Below, in pieces: positions 51,342 through 59,815 of a DNA stretch of 64,000 nt (its first letter is position 1; the number at the start of each line of letters is the position of its first letter). The DNA lies in contig JAFSCJ010000016.1 in the NCBI GenBank assembly GCA_017436845.1, forward strand, positions 1 to 64,000, read 5' to 3'. Made by a program: the position numbers and the translations under genes. The stretch is from Muribaculaceae bacterium (lineage in GTDB: Bacteria; Bacteroidota; Bacteroidia; Bacteroidales; Muribaculaceae). The notes under the pieces were generated by a model. It saw only the letters and a list, made by a program, of their open reading frames with translations. It did not search any database and was not told where the DNA came from.

Positions 51342-52985
51342 CTAATCTAAAAGTGTTTTGATGACGCTTCCGTCGGGGTTAAATTTAATAATATATAGAG
51401 TATTGTTTATATATCCTGCGTTGTCAGGTGTTTTAATGAAATTATACCCATGTTGGAGTCCGTCATATGGAGTGGTAGCATCAAATAGACCATTGTTTTT
51501 TTGAATGGTTTCAAAAATATATTTTCCGGTGTCATATCCCAATGTGCCTTGAGCCGGAACAGCGTCAATCATTTCCTCATTGTACCATTTGTGATAATTG
51601 TCGATAAATTCTATGGATTGATATTTATTTGCGTCATTATAAAATCGACTATATATGGATGTATTGAGGTTTAGCATGCGCTCTTTTGTGTTCCCCGTAA
51701 ATGTTGTCCATTCCGGGAACCCAAATAGGTTGATGTTTTCATGAATTCCTATAGTGTTACGAAATTGTGTTATTGCAGTCATTACGCTTGCCAATTCGCT
51801 ACGGCTTCCTGACATTGGGATAAACACATATTTTGTAGAGTCATTTAGTTTCGATAAATCATCATCAACTAATGTTCCGGCAAATGCGATTTCGGAGTAT
51901 GATACATTTGAAGAGTCAAGTTGTGCTTTTAGTTCGGAAATAAAAGTCGCTTTATCGCTACGACGTTCTTTGTTCCGAAGGAATATTGGTGAGTGATTTT
52001 TATAAGTATCAATGAAATAGCATATAGCTTTTTTGTACATTAAATCTTGTGGAATGTTGGACTGAAGAACATTTGCGTTGGTTGTGTGAAGAGTGTTTTT
52101 TACATTGAAAATATTTAAAACGGTACAGTTATGTTCTGTTGCGAAATTTCCTATAACGTTTAATTGTTCATCATTGTTAGGGGCAATAATGATGTTGACA
52201 TCTTCTAATTCCTGCTTTTTGAGAATTTCCTTAACTAATTCAAGGCTATCGGCGGTGTCGTAGGCATATATATTAATCGGATTTTCATCATTTTTGTGCT
52301 CATCTAAAGCGATAAGAAAACCTTTGTAAAATTCAGTATATAGTAATGCTTGTTTTGAGGGGTTATTGTCTTCATTCAACATGAAAGGTAACATTATTGC
52401 AATGTTAATGATATTGCCGTTGTTTTGGGCGATAATTATTGTGTCATTAACTGTAATAGAGTCATTTGATAGTATAATATCTGGACCGTTTTCAATATCT
52501 TCATTTGTGACTGTTACATTTTTTGTAAGTATATCAGTCTTTTGTTGAGGAATTTTTAGTGTAAAGCCTGTTTTGATTCCATCTTGTGCGTCAGGATTAT
52601 GGGCAAATAGAGTTTCTTTTGAAATATTATATTTCTTGCATATTCCATATAGAGTTTCACCTTTTTTTATACGATGTTCAATATACTCCATTCCTGAAAA
52701 ATCATTTGGATTAGAAGTAGCATTATAAGCCGAAACAGGGAAATAGAGTGTTTCATGAGTTCTCAATCCATCGGCAACCGATGGGTTGTATTTGAAAATC
52801 TCCTCTTTGCTAATTTTAAGTTTATGGGTGATTGAATATATTGTTTCGTTAGATTGTACCTTGTAGAAATAATAATCTTTGCCATTAATTTTTTTTATGG
52901 GCAGTTCAAGCACGCTTGCCGATAGGCAAGAAAACGATAGGATGGCTAATAGGAAGAACCAATTAAGTTTTCTGAATATCTGCAT
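51342..52985 (-). CDS. LysM and periplasmic ligand-binding domain protein
   Basis: 547 residues from the ATG at 52985. The signal peptide (1-24) is followed by two LysM domains: YKVQSNETIYSITHKLKISK (about 39-58) and HRIKKGETLYGICKKYNISK (about 104-123). These bind peptidoglycan. From about 195 onward it resembles a type I periplasmic-binding/ANTAR-receptor fold (NIAIMLPFMLNEDN, VNIIIAPNNDEQLNVIGNFA, YDTGKYIFETI). It would hold a small-ligand receptor at the cell wall, but the ligand is unknown. It shares an operon with the PorT-like gene. Confidence 0.85.
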   Translation of the reverse strand: MQIFRKLNWFFLLAILSFSCLSASVLELPIKKINGKDYYFYKVQSNETIYSITHKLKISKEEIFKYNPSVADGLRTHETLYFPVSAYNATSNPNDFSGMEYIEHRIKKGETLYGICKKYNISKETLFAHNPDAQDGIKTGFTLKIPQQKTDILTKNVTVTNEDIENGPDIILSNDSITVNDTIIIAQNNGNIINIAIMLPFMLNEDNNPSKQALLYTEFYKGFLIALDEHKNDENPINIYAYDTADSLELVKEILKKQELEDVNIIIAPNNDEQLNVIGNFATEHNCTVLNIFNVKNTLHTTNANVLQSNIPQDLMYKKAICYFIDTYKNHSPIFLRNKERRSDKATFISELKAQLDSSNVSYSEIAFAGTLVDDDLSKLNDSTKYVFIPMSGSRSELASVMTAITQFRNTIGIHENINLFGFPEWTTFTGNTKERMLNLNTSIYSRFYNDANKYQSIEFIDNYHKWYNEEMIDAVPAQGTLGYDTGKYIFETIQKNNGLFDATTPYDGLQHGYNFIKTPDNAGYINNTLYIIKFNPDGSVIKTLLD

Positions 52986-53010
52986 ATTAATTGATGTGAA
53001 ATGATGCATA

Positions 53011-53041
53011 CAAAGGTAAGACGTTTGAATAAAATATGCAA
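53011..53041 (-). promoter_or_regulatory. Promoter of the LysM-PorT-like operon
   Basis: On the minus strand, TTG (53041-53039), a 20-bp spacer and TACCTTTG (53018-53011). It supports the start at 52985. Confidence 0.7.
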
Positions 53042-53078
53042 GATTTAGATTATGCTGAAAAAGGTTGATGAAAATAAA

Positions 53079-53102
53079 AAGGAGAGCTGTTAAACTCTCC
53101 TT
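53079..53102 (-). terminator. Terminator of the OmpA lipoprotein gene
   Basis: A stem AAGGAGAG/CTCTCCTT (53079-53086 with 53095-53102) with a T5 run and further T-rich DNA on the minus strand. Confidence 0.8.
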
Positions 53103-53127
53103 AAAGTAAGATATGAATCAAAAATGA

Positions 53128-53820
53128 TTATAGCGTTCCAGCATTAGCCTTTTGAATCATTGTTTCGTTAGCTGAAATAAATATTTCAACGCGCCGATTT
53201 TGAGCACGACCTTCAGCTGTTTCGTTTGATGCAACATAGTCAGCCATTGGGATACCTGTGGCAGTGATGCGAGCGCCTGTAATACCGCTGTTAACTAAGT
53301 AAGTGCGTACAGCGTCAGCACGTTCGTTTGAAATACGGTCGTTTACTTCATATCCACCTGTATTATCTGTATACCCAAAGATTTGCACATTTGTATCAGG
53401 GTTGTTTCTTAGAGATGCGGCAAATTGAGAAAGTGAGTTTTTAGCCGATGCACTAAGATTTGATTTTCCTGTTGGGAAAAGAATACCGCCTTCGAATGTG
53501 ACTTTGATGGCTTGAAGCCCGTTTTGGTCAACTGTTTCTTCAACTTGAGCATTTTGGATTTGTTCAAGTTCTTTTTGTTGCTTGTCCATTTTGTTACCGA
53601 TGAGAGCACCTGCACCTGCGCCTACGCCTGCCCCGATTGCGCTACCGATGAGTGCGCCTTTGCCACCGCCGATTAATGCACCAAGACCTGCGCCAACTGC
53701 AGCACCACCGCCACCGCCAATTAATGCTCCTTTACCGGTGTTGTTCATTGATGCACAACCTGAAGAAAGTAGTAAGCAAACTGCAAGAATGGAAGAACCT
53801 GTAATTTTTAATAGTTTCAT
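53128..53820 (-). CDS. YiaD-like OmpA lipoprotein with glycine zipper
   Basis: 230 residues. Lipobox LSSGC puts the acylated cysteine at residue 22. Residues about 30-75 are a glycine-zipper domain (repeated GALIGGG and GAGVGAGAG), likely forming a membrane-associated helical hairpin. A short coil leads to an OmpA peptidoglycan-binding domain (about 105-220): LFPTGKSNLSASAKNSL, IFGYTDNTGGYEVNDRIS and RAQNRRVEIFI with the conserved Asp and Arg. It probably links outer membrane and cell wall. The zipper DNA is markedly GC-rich compared with its surroundings because of its glycine and alanine codons. Confidence 0.93.
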   Translation of the reverse strand: MKLLKITGSSILAVCLLLSSGCASMNNTGKGALIGGGGGAAVGAGLGALIGGGKGALIGSAIGAGVGAGAGALIGNKMDKQQKELEQIQNAQVEETVDQNGLQAIKVTFEGGILFPTGKSNLSASAKNSLSQFAASLRNNPDTNVQIFGYTDNTGGYEVNDRISNERADAVRTYLVNSGITGARITATGIPMADYVASNETAEGRAQNRRVEIFISANETMIQKANAGTL

Positions 53821-53858
53821 GTCGTTAATGTTTTAGTTTATGATTATTCTATTTAATA

Positions 53859-53866
53859 CAAAATTA
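53859..53866 (-). promoter_or_regulatory. -7 promoter element of the OmpA lipoprotein gene
   Basis: TAATTTTG on the minus strand, 39 nt before the start. No clear -33 TTG. Confidence 0.45.
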
Positions 53867-53997
53867 GTAATTAATTCTTGTAGATAGTCTCATATTATGA
53901 ATATTTATTTATTAATAAATACAAATAAAGAGTTTAAATGTTTTCTCATGAATGAGAAATTTGTATTAAGTTTGTATTTAAATTTCAATTCAATGTA

Positions 53998-54918
53998 ATG
54001 AACAGAAATATTAATATCGGAAAGTCGGGTCAATCAATGCTTTGGTTTCATTTAGGAGCTTTGTTGACCGTAACAGCATGGGGTGTGGCTTTTATTTCAA
54101 CGAAGGTGTTGTTGGAGCATGGTTTTCGCCCTGCCGAAATTTATATTTATCGATTTATATTGGCATATCTGTTGGTATTAATAGCATGTCATAAACGCAT
54201 ATGGTCAAACTCATTCAGAGATGAGATGCTGTTTGTGATTTGTGGTTTGAGTGCCGGTTCAATATACTTTATTGCTGAAAATACAGCCATTGAGTATACG
54301 TTGGTGAGTAACGTTGCACTGATTACGTCAATAGCACCGTTGTTGACAACGTTGTCGCTTGGATTAATATATAGGAATGAACGACCGGGAAAAGGTGCTT
54401 ATATAGGTTCCATAACAGCTTTTATTGGTGTCGCATGTGTAATATTTAATAGTAGCTTTGTCGTGAAGATGAATCCTATTGGGGATTTATTATCGTTATC
54501 GGCTGCTGTCAGTTGGGCTGTATATAGCTTAGTGTTGAGAAAGCTAAATGCTACTTATAGTGCAATGTTTATTACACGCAAGACTTTCTTTTATGGTGTG
54601 TTGACGGCTATCCCTTACATGTTGACAGAGCCTGAAATTTCACCTATAAGTAATTTGTGGAACGTAGATGTATTGTTGAATTTGGCATTCTTGGGGGCAT
54701 TTGCATCTATGGGAGCATACATCCTTTGGGCAAATGCGGTGAAGAAATTAGGAGCGATAAAAGCGTCAAATTACCTATATGTGTCGCCAATTGTTACGTT
54801 GATAGCATCAGTATTTTTCCTCGATGAGACAATTACATGGATTGGATATGTGGGATGTGCCTTAATTCTTGGTGGAATGTGGCTCGGAGAGCAATTGAGC
54901 CGAAAAGAAAAGCACTAA
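53998..54918 (+). CDS. EamA/DMT-family membrane transporter
   Basis: 306 residues with ten hydrophobic helices arranged as two EamA repeats (about 17-145 and 160-300). First repeat: VTAWGVAFISTKVLLEHGFRP, the usual conserved start. Second repeat: GDLLSLSAAVSWAVYSLVLRK. The family exports metabolites or drugs, but the substrate is unknown. A TAAGTTTG element at 53967-53974 lies 24 nt before the ATG. Confidence 0.9.
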   Translation: MNRNINIGKSGQSMLWFHLGALLTVTAWGVAFISTKVLLEHGFRPAEIYIYRFILAYLLVLIACHKRIWSNSFRDEMLFVICGLSAGSIYFIAENTAIEYTLVSNVALITSIAPLLTTLSLGLIYRNERPGKGAYIGSITAFIGVACVIFNSSFVVKMNPIGDLLSLSAAVSWAVYSLVLRKLNATYSAMFITRKTFFYGVLTAIPYMLTEPEISPISNLWNVDVLLNLAFLGAFASMGAYILWANAVKKLGAIKASNYLYVSPIVTLIASVFFLDETITWIGYVGCALILGGMWLGEQLSRKEKH

Positions 54919-54921
54919 TCT

Positions 54922-55470
54922 CTATTCTTCACGTAGAAACTCTATTTCATTTATCAGACTGTGGCAAATGGAGATTGTCAACGGACAATTTCTGTTTAAC
55001 TCTGCTCGAGCCTGTGCAAGTACTTGATTAATGTTGTGGGGCAAACGATTGAATTTCAATCGTAGGGCTGTGTAGCGTTGCATGTTGCTGTCAGATGATA
55101 GAATTTCATCGGCAAGTGTGTCGGCAAACTCGGTGTGTCGCAACAGTCGATGGCATAGAATATCGGCAACTTCAGCCGATGGCGTTTCGGCTATCCACTT
55201 GCGTGCTGTGTCGACAGAAAATTGCTCAATGGGGTATATCATGGGAGCAAGAAGCATACTCTCGCGAGTCGTCTTATTGTCCCAAAGTGCTTGTGCCAAT
55301 GTGGCATTGTGGGGAGTCTCTCGTGCTATTTCAATGAGTTGCGGAAGGTTAACGCCGAAAATTATGCGGTAGTCAGCACCTTGGCGACGCATATTATCAG
55401 CCAATGCTCCGTTGCGCATAGTAAAAAATGCGCGTTTGACTTTTTGCATGTCATTGAATTCTGTTGCCAT
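54922..55470 (-). CDS. AlkD-like HEAT-repeat DNA alkylation repair protein
   Basis: 182 residues from the ATG at 55470, which lies just below a -7 element. A start at 55503 would lie upstream of it. The all-helical sequence has HEAT-like repeats: GVNLPQLIEIARETPHN (about 38-54), ALWDNKTTRESMLLAPMI (about 61-78) and IAETPSAEVADILCHRLLRH (about 92-111). AlkD-type glycosylases remove positively charged alkylated bases. This protein is shorter than AlkD (about 230 residues) and its catalytic Asp and Trp are not certain, so a binding-only role is possible. Confidence 0.78.
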   Translation of the reverse strand: MATEFNDMQKVKRAFFTMRNGALADNMRRQGADYRIIFGVNLPQLIEIARETPHNATLAQALWDNKTTRESMLLAPMIYPIEQFSVDTARKWIAETPSAEVADILCHRLLRHTEFADTLADEILSSDSNMQRYTALRLKFNRLPHNINQVLAQARAELNRNCPLTISICHSLINEIEFLREE

Positions 55471-55490
55471 AGTAATCTTATTTGAGACTA

Positions 55491-55498
55491 CAAAGTTA
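55491..55498 (-). promoter_or_regulatory. -7 promoter element of the AlkD-like gene
   Basis: TAACTTTG on the minus strand, 21 nt before the start codon at 55470. Confidence 0.5.
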
Positions 55499-55508
55499 CC
55501 CATTTTAG

Positions 55509-55538
55509 TTGATAATTAAACTAAGAATATTAACTTTG
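55509..55538 (+). promoter_or_regulatory. Promoter of the 333-residue secreted protein gene
   Basis: TTG (55509-55511), a 19-bp spacer and TAACTTTG (55531-55538), 22 nt before the ATG. Confidence 0.7.
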
Positions 55539-55560
55539 CGACAAATTATATTACTCTGCC

Positions 55561-56562
55561 ATGAAAGGAATAAATTACATTCTCTCTGTATTGTTATCAG
55601 CGATTGCGGTAAACGCTTCAGCTGTGAGTATTTCAAAGTTCAGTGCAACAAAAGAGCCAACTACGCAATGGCTTTACTCTCCAACGAATGTCGCTATTAA
55701 TGCCAGTGGAATAAAAAACCGACAATATCCCATTACAATACATCCACAATCACAGTATATAATATCGGTGCCAATTGCAGTTGTGAACTATGAGACGATA
55801 GGGGTGGATTGCAGTTATCATGTGGCAACAAAATCAACCCATCCTTTGATGGTTGAAATAATAGGGGATAATGAGAATGTGGATTATTCCTATATATATA
55901 ATGGAACACCCAATGTTGAACTCGCAATGGGTGGATATGTTGAGGGTATTACTCCACAATCGACATTTGCGAGATTTAAGTTCAGCCTATCAGTGGCCTA
56001 TGATGAAACAGAAATAGCTCATATTGATGAGGTGCAGGTGTATGGCACATTGAAGGAGTGGAACAAACGCGTTGTACCTGTGATTTCTCATGAGGTAACA
56101 ACTGATGGCATTGTTGTGAAGTGGGCTTCAGTTGCTGATGCTGTAACTTACAAAATTACTTATGCAGAAAAGTCGGGTGGTGCTGAGCAATCAATGTCGT
56201 TAGATGCTATTTCGAATCAAAAAGAGATGAAAGCCATCTTAACTGGGCTGAAACCAGAAACAGAATACCAATACTCCGTAAAGGCTTACAATAGTGCCGG
56301 AGTAGAGATAAGCAGTAGTATCTACTCATTTAACAACTCTGCCGGTGTAGATAAAACCCAACTAGATGATACAAAAGTATATGTATCAGCCGGAGAACTT
56401 GTTATAGATACGCCTCAATCTTGCAATTGCCAAATTTATTCGATGGCAGGGGTGATGATTAAAAATCTATCATTGGTTGAAGGGGAAACCAGAGTGTCAT
56501 TGCCGGCCGGTTTATATATACTAAATCAGCCGAGAAATTCCCGGCTGATTGTAATCCCTTAA
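55561..56562 (+). CDS. Secreted fibronectin III-like protein
   Basis: 333 residues. The signal peptide covers 1-21 (ending NASA). A beta-rich N-terminal domain (about 25-165) precedes a fibronectin III domain (about 175-265), seen in GIVVKWASVADAVTYKITYAE and LTGLKPETEYQYSVKAYNSAG. A short C-terminal domain (about 280-333: YVSAGELVIDTPQSCNCQIYS, ETRVSLPAGLYILNQ) resembles the T9SS type A sorting pattern in shortened form. It is likely surface-exposed and its function is unknown. A 9-bp inverted repeat (56524-56532 with 56542-56550) overlapping the last codons could act as terminator. Confidence 0.78.
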   Translation: MKGINYILSVLLSAIAVNASAVSISKFSATKEPTTQWLYSPTNVAINASGIKNRQYPITIHPQSQYIISVPIAVVNYETIGVDCSYHVATKSTHPLMVEIIGDNENVDYSYIYNGTPNVELAMGGYVEGITPQSTFARFKFSLSVAYDETEIAHIDEVQVYGTLKEWNKRVVPVISHEVTTDGIVVKWASVADAVTYKITYAEKSGGAEQSMSLDAISNQKEMKAILTGLKPETEYQYSVKAYNSAGVEISSSIYSFNNSAGVDKTQLDDTKVYVSAGELVIDTPQSCNCQIYSMAGVMIKNLSLVEGETRVSLPAGLYILNQPRNSRLIVIP

Positions 56563-56577
56563 AACTATTTTTGGGGT

Positions 56578-57939
56578 TTAGCTAAGTTTCTGAATGGCTT
56601 CTTCTACTGATAGAAGTTGTTGATTACCTGTTGCCATCTCTTTGAGCATCATTTTGTTTTCGGCAAGTTCGTTTTCTCCCACAATTGCTACATATGGGAC
56701 TTTAAGAGCGTCGGCATATCCCATTTGCTTTTTCATCTTTGCATTTTCGGGATAAATTTCGGCTGAGATACCGGCAGCACGCAGTTGCTTAATCATTTTC
56801 ATTGAAGCAGCTGCTTCGGCTGTTCCAAAGTTGGTAAACATTACTGTTGTAGCCGAACTTGTTTCTGCAGGATATAAATCGAGAGTGTTAAGCACATCAT
56901 AAATGCGGTCAGCACCAAAAGAGATTCCCACGCCTGAAACATCGGGCAACCCAAAAACTCCTGTAAGGTTGTCATAGCGACCGCCACCGGTGATACTGCC
57001 TATCTGTACATCTTGTGCTTTAACCTCGATAATCGTTCCTGTATAGTAATTTAGCCCGCGAGCAAGAGATACATCAAGGTCAAGCGTAGCTTGTAATCCG
57101 AGAGCATTTACGCCTTCAATCACTTCGCGCAACTCTTTGACGCCGAGCATGCCTGTTTCTGATGAAGCAAGAACTGATGCTAATTTGTCTATGCGCTCAT
57201 TGAGAGTGCCATCTATTGCAAGAATTGGTTGGAGTGTAGCAATAGCTTCTTCGCTAAGACCACGTTCACGCAATTCGGCATTTACATTATCAATACCTAT
57301 TTTGTCAATCTTGTCAATTGCAACTGTGATATCTACAATCTTTTCTGGTGCGCCAATCAATTCCGCTATTCCTGCAAGTACTTTGCGGTTGTTGAGCTTT
57401 ATGGTGATGTTGATTTTTAAGCGACGGAATACCTCATCGATAAGTTGTAACAACTCAATCTCGTTGATGAGAGAGTCAGAGCCGATGATGTCAGCATCAC
57501 ATTGATAAAACTCGCGGTAACGACCTTTTTGTGGACGATCGGCACGCCATACAGGTTGGATTTGGAAACGCTTGAATGGGAATTGCAACTCATTGCGATG
57601 TTGCACTACATAGCGAGCAAAAGGTACAGTCAAGTCATAACGAAGCCCTTTTTCGCATAGTTGAGATGTGAGTCTCACACAATCACCGGCATCAATTAAC
57701 GAGCGATCGGCCTTGCTAAGGAAATCCCCTGAATTGAGAATCTTAAACAATAGTTTGTCTCCTTCTTCGCCATATTTGCCCATGAGAGTTGACAAATTCT
57801 CCATTGCTGGAGTCTCAATTTGTTTAAATCCATAGAGACGGAACACATCACGAATAGTATCAAATATATAATTGCGTCTTGCCATTTCGGCAGGTGAGAA
57901 ATCTCGAGTACCCTTTGGAATAGATGGTTTTTGTGCCAT
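56578..57939 (-). CDS. hisS: Histidyl-tRNA synthetase
   Basis: 453 residues, class II. Motif 1 region [16 protein letters not shown] near the N-terminus. Motif 2 is [21 protein letters not shown] (about 124-144), followed by [10 protein letters not shown]. The HisA signature [15 protein letters not shown] (about 289-303) and motif 3 [15 protein letters not shown] (about 339-353) are present. A C-terminal anticodon-binding domain (about 365-453) completes it. It is a single-gene transcript. A TAACTTTG element lies about 30 nt upstream. Confidence 0.98.
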   Translation of the reverse strand: MAQKPSIPKGTRDFSPAEMARRNYIFDTIRDVFRLYGFKQIETPAMENLSTLMGKYGEEGDKLLFKILNSGDFLSKADRSLIDAGDCVRLTSQLCEKGLRYDLTVPFARYVVQHRNELQFPFKRFQIQPVWRADRPQKGRYREFYQCDADIIGSDSLINEIELLQLIDEVFRRLKINITIKLNNRKVLAGIAELIGAPEKIVDITVAIDKIDKIGIDNVNAELRERGLSEEAIATLQPILAIDGTLNERIDKLASVLASSETGMLGVKELREVIEGVNALGLQATLDLDVSLARGLNYYTGTIIEVKAQDVQIGSITGGGRYDNLTGVFGLPDVSGVGISFGADRIYDVLNTLDLYPAETSSATTVMFTNFGTAEAAASMKMIKQLRAAGISAEIYPENAKMKKQMGYADALKVPYVAIVGENELAENKMMLKEMATGNQQLLSVEEAIQKLS

Positions 57940-57968
57940 TATAATTATTGTTTCGATTTAATTTAGTG

Positions 57969-57976
57969 CAAAGTTA
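57969..57976 (-). promoter_or_regulatory. -7 promoter element of hisS
   Basis: TAACTTTG on the minus strand, 30 nt before the hisS start. Confidence 0.5.
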
Positions 57977-58001
57977 CAAAATAAAAATAGTTATCTAATA
58001 T

Positions 58002-58775
58002 TTATTGGCCGTATAATGAGGCGAGGCGTTCTTCAAGGTCGGTAGATGAAAGGCGGGAGATTAGTTTGCCTTTGTTAGCGAGGGAGATTGTTCCGGTTTC
58101 TTCCGACACGACGATTGCGACCGCGTCGGTCGCTTGTGAAATTCCGAGAGCCGAACGGTGTCTCAACCCAAGAGAACGAGGAATGTTGGTGTCGTGGCTC
58201 ACAGGGAGAATACATCCGGCAGCTTTAATCCTATCATTAGCGATAATCATTGCTCCATCATGAAGCGGTGAGTTCTTGAAGAAGATGTTTTCTATGAGTC
58301 GAGAGTTAACAGCAGCATCTATGGTATCGCCTGTGCGTTCATAATTATCAAGGGAAACATTTTGCTCAATAACAATCAATGCGCCGGTCTTGCTCTTAGC
58401 CATATTCATGCAGGCATACACGATGGGCATTACTTTGTGGCGATTATCCTCTGCCGGAGTGTCGTTTTTGCGATTGAATATTTTTTTGACAAATCGCCAT
58501 CGACGATGAGAGCCGAGTTCAACAAGAAAGCGTTTGATTTGCTCTTGGAAAAGGATTACAAGGATTAATAATCCTATGTTCATGAATTTGTCAAGAATTG
58601 TTCCTATGAGACGCATCTCCAGAATTTCAGATGCAACTACCCACACAGCAATAAATGCCAATACCCCGAAGAAAATGTTTATAGTTCCCGACTCTTTCAT
58701 TATGCGGTAGAGATAAAAAAGCAAAAATGCAACGAGAACTATATCGAGAGCGTCTTTTATTCCAAAAGGTTCCAT
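58002..58775 (-). CDS. cdaA: Diadenylate cyclase CdaA (c-di-AMP synthase)
   Basis: 257 residues. Three N-terminal membrane helices (about 8-80) are followed by the DAC domain (about 100-245). Its two signature motifs are present: NSPLHDGAMIIAND (about 176-189, DGA) and LRHRSALGISQATDAVAIVVSE (about 211-232, RHR). The enzyme joins two ATP into c-di-AMP, a second messenger for potassium and cell-wall homeostasis. It starts 10 bp after folP, an arrangement common in Bacteroidetes. Confidence 0.96.
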   Translation of the reverse strand: MEPFGIKDALDIVLVAFLLFYLYRIMKESGTINIFFGVLAFIAVWVVASEILEMRLIGTILDKFMNIGLLILVILFQEQIKRFLVELGSHRRWRFVKKIFNRKNDTPAEDNRHKVMPIVYACMNMAKSKTGALIVIEQNVSLDNYERTGDTIDAAVNSRLIENIFFKNSPLHDGAMIIANDRIKAAGCILPVSHDTNIPRSLGLRHRSALGISQATDAVAIVVSEETGTISLANKGKLISRLSSTDLEERLASLYGQ

Positions 58776-58785
58776 ATCAGAAGTG

Positions 58786-59640
58786 TTATTTATTGTTGTG
58801 TTGAGTGAGTTCTACAAGTTTTATCGCTTCTACAGCTTCTTTTACATCATGAACACGCAATATTGATGCTCCAGCAAGTAGGGCAATAGTATTTAGTACG
58901 GTCGTTCCGTTGAGTGCTTCTTGAGGAGTAGAGTTCAAAGGCTTGTAAATCATTGATTTTCGCGATACGCCAACAAGTAGCGGGCGGTCTAATTCATGGA
59001 AAATCTCAAGATTATTCAGTAATTCATAGTTTTGTTCTATGGTCTTGCTGAAACCAAAACCGGGATCGACAATAACATCATTAACTCCCAAGAGGGCGAG
59101 GCGATTGACTTTATCGGCAAGGGATTTGATTACCTCAACGGTAACGTTGGCGTAGTCGGTCATTGTCGCCATGTTCTCGGGTGTGCCACGCATGTGCATT
59201 AAGATGTAAGGCACGTTCAGTTGAGCTACTGTTTCAAACATCTTTTCGTCGATATCTCCTCCGGATATGTCGTTTATGATGTCGGCATCCAATTCCTCAA
59301 TTGCTTTGCGAGCTACATCGGCGCGGAATGTATCAACCGAAACAAGGATATGGCTGTCAATGGAGCGTAATATTTTTATGCCGAGTCCCAAACGGCGATA
59401 TTCTTCGTCGGCAGGAATTGTTTCAGCACCGGGACGGCTTGAATAAGCCCCTATGTCGATAATGTTTGCCCCTTCGCTAATGATTTGTTCAATACGAGAT
59501 GCAATTGATTTTTCCTCGGTAGCTCTTGACTCGGCATAGAAAGAGTCGGGGGTAATGTTCAAAATACCCATAACTTGCGGACGGGAAAACTCGATCAATT
59601 CTCCTTTCCGATTTATAGAAAATGGTACAAATCTATGCAC
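58786..59640 (-). CDS. folP: Dihydropteroate synthase
   Basis: 284 residues. Motifs in order: MGILNITPDSFYAESR (24-39), IIDIGAYSSRPGAETIP (about 60-76), SVDTFRADVARKAIEEL (about 100-116), IINDISGGD (about 121-129), ILMHMRGTPENM, IVDPGFGFSKTIEQNYELL (about 192-210) and GVSRKSMIYKPL. It condenses p-aminobenzoate with the pterin diphosphate to give dihydropteroate for folate and is the sulfonamide target. It is the first gene of the folP-cdaA pair. The first ATG was kept because the residues before MGILN (INRKGELIEFSRPQV) belong to the family. Confidence 0.97.
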   Translation of the reverse strand: MHRFVPFSINRKGELIEFSRPQVMGILNITPDSFYAESRATEEKSIASRIEQIISEGANIIDIGAYSSRPGAETIPADEEYRRLGLGIKILRSIDSHILVSVDTFRADVARKAIEELDADIINDISGGDIDEKMFETVAQLNVPYILMHMRGTPENMATMTDYANVTVEVIKSLADKVNRLALLGVNDVIVDPGFGFSKTIEQNYELLNNLEIFHELDRPLLVGVSRKSMIYKPLNSTPQEALNGTTVLNTIALLAGASILRVHDVKEAVEAIKLVELTQHNNK

Positions 59641-59815
59641 GTTCCGTCGTGTAATATTATTTATACTGCGAATTTAACAAAATCCCTTGTTATTCCCAAA
59701 TCTCCCTATATGAGTTTTAAATATATAGAGTCAACAATCAAAAATTCCCCCAATAAAAATTTGGATTATCGGTATAAAATGCGTTACTTGCAAAAGTAAA
59801 TTTAATACTAAAAAC

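Noticed and set aside
59628..59635. TAGATTTG on the minus strand as folP promoter
   Set aside because: It lies inside the folP start region and would cut off family residues. No -33 element is present.
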